From NCBI GenBank assembly GCA_023425285.1, contig JAFACY010000290.1, forward strand, positions 1-11,388: a DNA stretch of 11,388 bases. Direction: 5' to 3'. The position numbers and the translations under genes were made by a program. Numbering within the stretch: position 1 is the stretch's first letter; the number at the start of each line of letters is the position of its first letter. A model generated the notes under the pieces. That model was not told the origin of the DNA. It did not search any database and saw only the letters and a program-made list of their open reading frames with translations. The stretch comes from Bacillota bacterium (GTDB lineage Bacteria > Bacillota > Clostridia > Tissierellales > Sedimentibacteraceae). Positions 6,327 through 11,388 of the stretch are shown piece by piece.

Positions 6327-7361
6327 ATGGAAAAAGATAAGGCACTTGAGCTTGCATTGGCTCAAATTGAAAAGCAATTCGGCAAGGGTTCTATAATGAA
6401 GCTTGGGGAAAATGCTAAGCTGAACATAGAATCGATACCAACAGGAGCTTTGCCGCTTGATATTGCAACAGGCATAGGAGGAGTTCCCAAAGGAAGAATC
6501 GTAGAAATTTATGGACCTGAATCATCCGGTAAAACAACCGTGGCATTACATATAGTGGCAGAATCACAAAAGAAAGGTGGTATTGCGGCATTTATAGATG
6601 CTGAGCATGCACTTGATCCGGGATATGCCAAAAAGCTTGGAGTATCAATTGAAGACTTGATAATTTCTCAGCCGGACACGGGAGAGCAGGGTTTGGAAAT
6701 AGCCGAAGCATTGGTCAGAAGCGGTGCGGTTGACGTTATTGTTATAGACTCTGTTGCTGCATTGGTTCCTAAGGCGGAAATAGACGGTGAGATGGGAGAT
6801 TCTCATGTGGGTTTGCAGGCAAGATTGATGTCACAGGCACTAAGAAAGTTAGCGGGAGCAATTAACAAGTCAAATACCGTTGCCATATTTATAAATCAGC
6901 TCCGTGAAAAGGTTGGAGTAATGTTCGGTAACCCCGAAACAACAACAGGAGGACGAGCTCTTAAATTCTATGCATCAATGAGACTGGATGTAAGAAGAAT
7001 AGAATCACTTAAAAAAGGTGATGATGTTTACGGTAACAGAACAAGGGTAAAGGTTGTTAAAAACAAGGTTGCTCCTCCGTTTAAACAGGCAGAATTTGAT
7101 ATCATATATGGCAAGGGAATATCAAAAGAAGGCTGTATATTAGACATGGCGGTTGAATCAGGCGTTGTAAATAAATCAGGAGCATGGTATTCCTATGAAA
7201 GTACAAGGATTGGACAGGGAAGAGAAAATTCCAAGGACTATCTGACTTCAAATCCTGAACTGATGAATGAAATAGAAAAAAAAGTAAGAGATAAATTTGA
7301 AATCGGAGATGTGGTATTAGGTGCTGATGATTCGGAGAAATCCAGGGATTTAGACGATTAA
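6327..7361 (+). CDS. recA: RecA recombinase
   Basis: A 344-residue protein of standard bacterial RecA length. It forms ATP-dependent filaments on single-stranded DNA, catalyses homologous pairing and strand exchange, and stimulates LexA self-cleavage in the SOS response. Walker A GPESSGKTT is at residues 63-71, the catalytic Glu93 lies in FIDAEHALDP, and the Walker B strand DVIVID spans 136-141. The DNA-binding loop 2 region contains GVMFGNPETTTGGRALKFYA. The C-terminal tail is acidic (DDSEKSRDLDD), as usual. GAAGGAGA stands 7 nt before the ATG. The gene has its own sigma-A promoter, a LexA box and a terminator, so it is a single-gene unit. No recX follows; the next gene is rny, an order common in clostridia. 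Confidence 0.99.
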   Translation: MEKDKALELALAQIEKQFGKGSIMKLGENAKLNIESIPTGALPLDIATGIGGVPKGRIVEIYGPESSGKTTVALHIVAESQKKGGIAAFIDAEHALDPGYAKKLGVSIEDLIISQPDTGEQGLEIAEALVRSGAVDVIVIDSVAALVPKAEIDGEMGDSHVGLQARLMSQALRKLAGAINKSNTVAIFINQLREKVGVMFGNPETTTGGRALKFYASMRLDVRRIESLKKGDDVYGNRTRVKVVKNKVAPPFKQAEFDIIYGKGISKEGCILDMAVESGVVNKSGAWYSYESTRIGQGRENSKDYLTSNPELMNEIEKKVRDKFEIGDVVLGADDSEKSRDLDD

Positions 7362-7395
7362 TACACTTCATTTTCACAGAATTTAATAAATTAGT

Positions 7396-7425
7396 CAGAA
7401 CGGCCCATTGTCGTTCTGTTTTTTT
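7396..7425 (+). terminator. Intrinsic terminator of recA
   Basis: CAGAACG (7396-7402) pairs with CGTTCTG (7412-7418) across a nine-base loop, followed at once by seven T residues (7419-7425). It starts 34 bp after the recA stop. Confidence 0.9.
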
Positions 7426-7435
7426 GCTATTTGTC

Positions 7436-7464
7436 TTGACATAATGCATAAAAAATTATAAAAT
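7436..7464 (+). promoter_or_regulatory. Probable sigma-A promoter of rny
   Basis: TTGACA (7436-7441) and TAAAAT (7459-7464, five of six consensus bases) are 17 bp apart, just after the recA terminator. The expected start near 7471 leaves a leader of roughly 120 nt before the rny start codon. That leader is AT-rich, and I see only weak AT-rich inverted repeats such as ATTTC/GAAAT around 7499-7519. Confidence 0.75.
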
Positions 7465-7576
7465 ATATTATATTCAAGTATCAAGAAATGACTTAATATT
7501 TCATATAATTTAGAAATTATCATTTAATAAATATGTAGTTAAATGTAAATATTTCGTAGCTTGAAAATTTAATAAC

Positions 7577-7584
7577 GGGAGGTG
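7577..7584 (+). promoter_or_regulatory. Ribosome binding site supporting the TTG start of rny
   Basis: GGGAGGTG ends 5 nt before TTG 7590, a normal distance. No in-frame ATG, GTG or other strong site nearby would keep the membrane anchor, so this site decides the start. Confidence 0.8.
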
Positions 7585-7589
7585 CTGAA

Positions 7590-9125
7590 TTGTTCATAGA
7601 AATAATAGTAGGTATTATCCGCGCAATAATAGGTATAGCAATAGGATTTATAATTCGTAAAAATATATCTGAAAGCAAAATTGGTAGTGCTGAACAAGAA
7701 GCTAAAAGGATAATCGATGAAGTAACAAAAGACGCTGAAACAAAGAAGAAAGAGATTCTTGTTGAAGCAAAAGACGAAGCTCACAGAATGAGAAATGAAT
7801 ATGAAAGAGAAAACAAAGAAAGACGAAGCGAAATACAGAGATCTGAAAAAAGACTGATCAAAAAAGAAGAAATGCTGGATGCCAAGAGTATGCAGGTTGA
7901 AAAGAAAGAGGAAACGCTTCAAAAAAAATTAAAAGAAGTAGAAAACAAACAAAATAATTTAGAAGCAATCCATGCAAAGCAATTGGAAGAACTGGAGAGG
8001 ATTTCCGGACTTTCAACCGAAGAAGCAAAAGGCATATTAATCGACAACATTAAAAAGGAAGCGGAGCAGGAAGCTTCAATTGCAGTAAAAGAAATAGAAA
8101 AAGAAGCAAAGGAAAATGCAGAGAGAAAAGCACGTGAAATAATTACATATGCGATTCAGAAATGTTCTGCAGACCATGTAGCGGAAACCACTGTATCTGT
8201 AGTTGATTTGCCTAACGATGAAATGAAGGGCAGAATAATAGGAAGAGAAGGAAGAAACATAAGAGCTCTCGAACAAATGACAGGTATAGATATTATAATA
8301 GATGATACACCGGAAGCAGTAGTAATTTCCGGATTTGATCCTATTAGAAGAGAAGTTGCAAGATTAGCACTTGAAAAATTGATTGCAGATGGTAGAATAC
8401 ACCCTGCAAGAATTGAAGAAATGGTTGAAAAATCTAAAAAAGAAGTTGAACAGATAATTAAAGACGAAGGCGAGCAGGCAACACTTGATACAGGTATACA
8501 CGGACTGCATCCTGAACTTGTAAAGCTTTTAGGTAGATTAAAGTTTAGAACAAGCTACGGACAAAATGTATTGAAGCATTCTATGGAGGTTTCATACTTG
8601 GCTGGTATAATGGCAGCAGAATTAGGAGCAGATGTTAAAATCGCCAAACGCGCAGGTTTGCTACATGATATAGGTAAAGCAGTGGATCATGAAGTTGAAG
8701 GTCCTCATGTTACTATAGGTGAAGACTTGGCAAGAAAGTATAAAGAAAGCAAAGCAGTAATTCACGGAATAGCTGCTCATCATGGAGATATTGAGCCGCA
8801 GACTGTTGAAGCAGTATTGGTTCAGGCAGCGGATGCCATATCAGCGGCAAGACCGGGTGCAAGAAGAGAAACACTTGAAACTTATATTAAGAGATTAGAA
8901 AAACTTGAAGAAATATCAAACTCATTTGAAGGGGTAGAAAAATCTTTTGCTATTCAGGCGGGAAGAGAAGTTCGAATCATCGTTAAACCAGATGTAACAA
9001 GCGATTCAAGCATAATTTTGATTGCGAAAGACATAGTTAAGAAGATAGAAGAAGAGATGGAATATCCGGGTCAAATTAAAGTTAATGTAATCAGAGAAAC
9101 AAGAGCAACAGAATACGCAAAATAA
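7590..9125 (+). CDS. rny: Ribonuclease Y (membrane-anchored endoribonuclease)
   Basis: A 511-residue protein, close to B. subtilis RNase Y (about 520). In order it has an N-terminal hydrophobic anchor (about residues 2-22), a long, highly charged Lys/Glu-rich coiled coil (about 28-195), a KH RNA-binding domain with the GREG loop at 218-221, and an HD domain with the metal-binding pair His359-Asp360 in LLHDIGKA, followed by AAHHGD and AADAISAARPGA. RNase Y starts mRNA decay by internal cleavage and acts at the inner face of the membrane. Translation starts at TTG, supported by GGGAGG 7 nt upstream; the first internal ATG would remove the anchor. The gene has its own promoter and terminator, so it is likely monocistronic. 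Confidence 0.98.
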   Translation: MFIEIIVGIIRAIIGIAIGFIIRKNISESKIGSAEQEAKRIIDEVTKDAETKKKEILVEAKDEAHRMRNEYERENKERRSEIQRSEKRLIKKEEMLDAKSMQVEKKEETLQKKLKEVENKQNNLEAIHAKQLEELERISGLSTEEAKGILIDNIKKEAEQEASIAVKEIEKEAKENAERKAREIITYAIQKCSADHVAETTVSVVDLPNDEMKGRIIGREGRNIRALEQMTGIDIIIDDTPEAVVISGFDPIRREVARLALEKLIADGRIHPARIEEMVEKSKKEVEQIIKDEGEQATLDTGIHGLHPELVKLLGRLKFRTSYGQNVLKHSMEVSYLAGIMAAELGADVKIAKRAGLLHDIGKAVDHEVEGPHVTIGEDLARKYKESKAVIHGIAAHHGDIEPQTVEAVLVQAADAISAARPGARRETLETYIKRLEKLEEISNSFEGVEKSFAIQAGREVRIIVKPDVTSDSSIILIAKDIVKKIEEEMEYPGQIKVNVIRETRATEYAK

Positions 9126-9139
9126 AAAAGAAATATATG

Positions 9140-9168
9140 GAAGTAAACTTTAATGTTTACTTCTTTTT
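9140..9168 (+). terminator. Intrinsic terminator of rny
   Basis: GAAGTAAAC (9140-9148) and GTTTACTTC (9155-9163) form a perfect 9-bp stem with a six-base loop, followed by five T residues. It lies 14 bp past the rny stop. Confidence 0.9.
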
Positions 9169-9190
9169 AATTTAGAGATAAAATAATATT

Positions 9191-9223
9191 AATGGATAAG
9201 CAATAGATAGGTAATGGATAAAT
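9191..9223 (+). repeat. Three 11-bp imperfect direct repeats upstream of purB
   Basis: Three tandem units, AATGGATAAGC, AATAGATAGGT and AATGGATAAAT, share the core AATRGATAR at exact 11-bp steps; AATACGG at 9224 may be a decayed fourth start. They lie 59-91 bp before the purB ATG and upstream of a weak promoter-like TTGATT at 9231. One-turn spacing would suit side-by-side binding of a regulator on one face of the helix, but short slippage repeats in AT-rich DNA are an equal alternative. They do not resemble the B. subtilis PurR box. Confidence 0.5.
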
Positions 9224-9281
9224 AATACGGTTGATTTACTGTTTAACAATAATAAATTAATTTATATGGAGGCTATAAGTA

Positions 9282-10715
9282 ATGACAAGAGATACATATG
9301 AAAATCCGCTTATAACGAGATATTCAAGCAAAGAAATGCTTTATATATTTTCCGATGAAAAGAAATTTTCAACATGGAGAAAGCTTTGGGTGGCTTTGGC
9401 AGAAGCAGAAAAGGAATTGGGATTAAGCATAACAGATGAACAAATAAAAGAAATGAAAGCCAACATTTACAATATTGATTACGACTTGGCAGCACAAAAA
9501 GAAAAGGAATTCAGACACGACGTTATGGCACATGTGCATACCTTCGGTACCTGCTGTCCGTCGGCTATGCCGATTATACATCTTGGTGCTACAAGCATGT
9601 ATGTTGTTGACAATACCGATGCGATATTGATGAAGGAAGCACTCGTACTGTTAAAAAAGAAATTAGTTAATCTCATAAAATCATTATCTGATTTTTGCTT
9701 AAAATATAAGGATTTACCAACATTGGGATACACTCATTACCAGCCGGCTCAGCTAACCACAGTTGGTAAAAGAGCTTCTCTGTGGCTTCAGGATTTATAC
9801 CTGGATTACGAAGAAATCAATCATGCTTTATCATTAGTTAAGCTCAGAGGTGTCAAAGGTACTACAGGCACACAGGCAAGCTTCATGAATTTGTTTGACA
9901 ACGACGGAGAAAAAGTTAAGGAGCTTGAGAAAAAGGTTGTAGAAAAGATGGGCTTTAAGGATGCATTTAAATTAACGGGACAGACCTATACGAGAAAGGT
10001 TGACTTTTATGTACTGTCTACACTGAGCGGCATCGCTCAAAGCTTGCATAAAATGACAAATGATATAAGAATACTCCAAAGCCAGAAGGAAATAGAAGAA
10101 CCATTTGAAAAAAATCAGATAGGGTCCTCTGCAATGGCATATAAACGAAATCCGATGAGAAGTGAGAGGATTGCATCATTGGCTCGATTTATCATTTCCA
10201 ATGAAGCAAATATGGCTAATACGGTTACTACACAATGGCTGGAGAGGACATTGGATGATTCAGCAATTAAAAGACTTGCCATACCTCAGGGATTTTTAGC
10301 AGCAGATGCAATTTTGGGTATTGCAATCAACATATTCAATGGAATGGTTGTAAATGAGAAGGTAATAGAAAAGCATATAAATGAAGAGCTTCCGTTTATG
10401 GCAACAGAAAATATCATTATGGAAGCTGTAAAGCGCGGTGGAAACAGACAGGAGCTTCATGAAGAAATAAGAGTGCTTTCAATGGAGGCAGCAGAGCAGG
10501 TCAAAAAATTCGGAATGCCCAATGATCTCATAGAAAGAATGTCAAAGAGCAGCATAATAAATATGTCAAGAGAAGAGATCGAGGCTACAATAAAACCTGC
10601 AAATTATACAGGAAGGGCATCACAGCAGGTTGAGGAATTCTATAATGAGACTATAAGGACTGTACTTGAAGAAAACCGCGAATTGCTCGGAGTTAATATC
10701 GAACTGAAGGTGTAG
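9282..10715 (+). CDS. purB: Adenylosuccinate lyase
   Basis: A 477-residue member of the fumarase/aspartase superfamily. It cleaves SAICAR to AICAR and adenylosuccinate to AMP, releasing fumarate, so it serves both IMP synthesis and the AMP branch. Family motifs are RHDVMAHVHTFG near residues 83-94, His152 in THYQPAQLTTVGKR, and the mobile signature loop GSSAMAYKRNPMRSE from residue 281, with the catalytic serine at Ser282 or Ser283. The loop has Ala286 where many relatives, including human ADSL, have Pro. Length and motifs match the long ADSL form shared with animals rather than the shorter B. subtilis type of about 430 residues. GGAGG stands 9 nt before the ATG. It is not in a purine gene cluster here. 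A flavoprotein gene follows after one base, so the two are probably cotranscribed. Confidence 0.97.
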   Translation: MTRDTYENPLITRYSSKEMLYIFSDEKKFSTWRKLWVALAEAEKELGLSITDEQIKEMKANIYNIDYDLAAQKEKEFRHDVMAHVHTFGTCCPSAMPIIHLGATSMYVVDNTDAILMKEALVLLKKKLVNLIKSLSDFCLKYKDLPTLGYTHYQPAQLTTVGKRASLWLQDLYLDYEEINHALSLVKLRGVKGTTGTQASFMNLFDNDGEKVKELEKKVVEKMGFKDAFKLTGQTYTRKVDFYVLSTLSGIAQSLHKMTNDIRILQSQKEIEEPFEKNQIGSSAMAYKRNPMRSERIASLARFIISNEANMANTVTTQWLERTLDDSAIKRLAIPQGFLAADAILGIAINIFNGMVVNEKVIEKHINEELPFMATENIIMEAVKRGGNRQELHEEIRVLSMEAAEQVKKFGMPNDLIERMSKSSIINMSREEIEATIKPANYTGRASQQVEEFYNETIRTVLEENRELLGVNIELKV

Positions 10716-10716
10716 A

Positions 10717-11388
10717 ATGAATATAACATTGGTTTACGGTACTGAACGCAAAGGAAGTACATACAACATAGCACAATTGTTTTTAAACAGATTGAAGGAT
10801 GAAAAAACCGAGGTTACGGAAATATTTCTTCCGAAGGATATGCCACATTTTTGCAGAGGATGCAGTCTGTGCTTTATGAAGGGAGAGGAGCACTGTCCTC
10901 ATTACGAGCAGGTAAATAAAATCAGAATTGCACTTGAAAAAGCTGATTTGCTGATTTTCGCCAGTCCCGTATATGTGTATCATACTACGGGGCAGATGAA
11001 GACGTTGCTTGACCACTTCGGATATCAATGGATGGTTCATCGTCCGAATCAATCGATGTTTGGGAAAATTGCCCTTATAATTTCTACGGCTGCAGGAGCA
11101 GGCATGAAGACAACAAATAAGGATATTGCAGACAGCCTTAATTTCTGGGGTGTAGCAAGAATATTTAAATACGGAAAGGGTGTCGCTGCTATTGATTGGA
11201 AGGGTGTAAGCGACGAAAAGAAAGCTGAGATTTATAAAAATGTCGATACATTATCCGAAAAAATAATCAGGACGTCTAAGAATGTGACACCAAGTATAAA
11301 AACTAAAGCAATGTTTAATGTAATGCGTATAGTACAGAAAAGAGGCGGTTTTAACAAAGCAGATACGGAATACTGGAAGGTAAAGGGA
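10717..11388 (+). CDS. Flavodoxin-fold NAD(P)H-dependent oxidoreductase / iron-sulfur flavoprotein-like (3' truncated)
   Basis: ATG 10717 opens one base after the purB stop, with AAGG just upstream inside purB; the frame stays open to the window end (224 codons, no stop). The N terminus (NITLVYGTERKGSTYNIAQ) has the strand-loop-helix of an FMN phosphate-binding site, and ADLLIFASPVYVYHTTGQMK at about 73-92 matches the second FMN-contact region of NADPH-dependent FMN reductases. Between them Cys46, Cys49, Cys52 and Cys60 form CX2CX2CX7C, within the compact CX2CX2CX4-7C pattern that binds a 4Fe-4S cluster in iron-sulfur flavoprotein (Isf). This suggests an electron-transfer flavoprotein, although related proteins carry similar cysteines without a proven cluster. 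The part past residue about 180 (TPSIKTKAMFNVMRIV) looks like the extended C-terminal tail of such oxidoreductases. The partner and substrate are unknown. The one-base gap implies cotranscription and coupling with purB. Confidence 0.85.
   Translation, partial: MNITLVYGTERKGSTYNIAQLFLNRLKDEKTEVTEIFLPKDMPHFCRGCSLCFMKGEEHCPHYEQVNKIRIALEKADLLIFASPVYVYHTTGQMKTLLDHFGYQWMVHRPNQSMFGKIALIISTAAGAGMKTTNKDIADSLNFWGVARIFKYGKGVAAIDWKGVSDEKKAEIYKNVDTLSEKIIRTSKNVTPSIKTKAMFNVMRIVQKRGGFNKADTEYWKVKG

Noticed and set aside
9231..9259. TTGATT with TAAATT or AAATTA as a purB promoter
   Set aside because: The -10 match is poor at every allowed spacing. purB must have a promoter after the rny terminator, but I cannot place it with confidence.
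10783..11052. Reverse-strand 89-codon frame near the right edge
   Set aside because: It is antisense to the flavoprotein gene, whose open frame, cysteine motif and FMN-binding regions are convincing.

Overview
The window reads as chromosomal DNA of a low-GC, anaerobic, Gram-positive bacterium of the Clostridia/Tissierellia type. The evidence is AT-rich intergenic DNA, strong AGGAGG-type ribosome binding sites, an RNase Y gene next to recA, a LexA operator of the Gram-positive GAAC-N4-GTTC form, and a catabolic gene set typical of amino-acid or organic-acid fermenters. The species cannot be fixed from the sequence alone. All ten genes lie on the + strand and coding density is high.

Region 1 (1-6237) is a catabolic cluster, open at its left edge. 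In order it holds the C-terminal part of a ketopantoate-reductase-type dehydrogenase, a beta-keto acid cleavage enzyme (BKACE, the family of 3-keto-5-aminohexanoate cleavage enzyme), a degradative-type thiolase, a FabG-like SDR dehydrogenase overlapping the thiolase, a GntP-family permease and an acetyl-CoA hydrolase/transferase-family CoA-transferase. A plausible reading is that the permease imports an organic acid and the dehydrogenases oxidise it to a beta-keto acid. BKACE then swaps it with acetyl-CoA to give acetoacetate plus a new acyl-CoA. The CoA-transferase and thiolase finish the job to acetyl-CoA. The true substrate is unknown. In an alignment from memory, the BKACE has Trp15 where the lysine-pathway enzyme has the substrate-binding Glu14, so simple lysine fermentation is not the best guess. 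The three long gaps inside this cluster each hold a hairpin without a U-tract.

Region 2 (6238-7425) is recA with a near-perfect sigma-A promoter (TTGACA-17-TATAAT), a perfect GAAC-AATT-GTTC LexA/SOS operator just downstream of the -10 box, and a terminator. No convincing terminator separates the CoA-transferase from this promoter.

Region 3 (7426-9168) is rny (RNase Y) with its own promoter, a leader of roughly 120 nt, a TTG start codon and a strong terminator.

Region 4 (9169-11388) is purB, an adenylosuccinate lyase of the form resembling the human enzyme. It is preceded by three 11-bp imperfect direct repeats and followed one base later by a flavodoxin-fold oxidoreductase with a CX2CX2CX7C motif like that of iron-sulfur flavoproteins. 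This last gene runs off the right edge.

No tRNA, rRNA, CRISPR array, insertion sequence or phage gene was seen. No gap between genes exceeds 300 bases. The most open biology is the substrate of the BKACE cluster.
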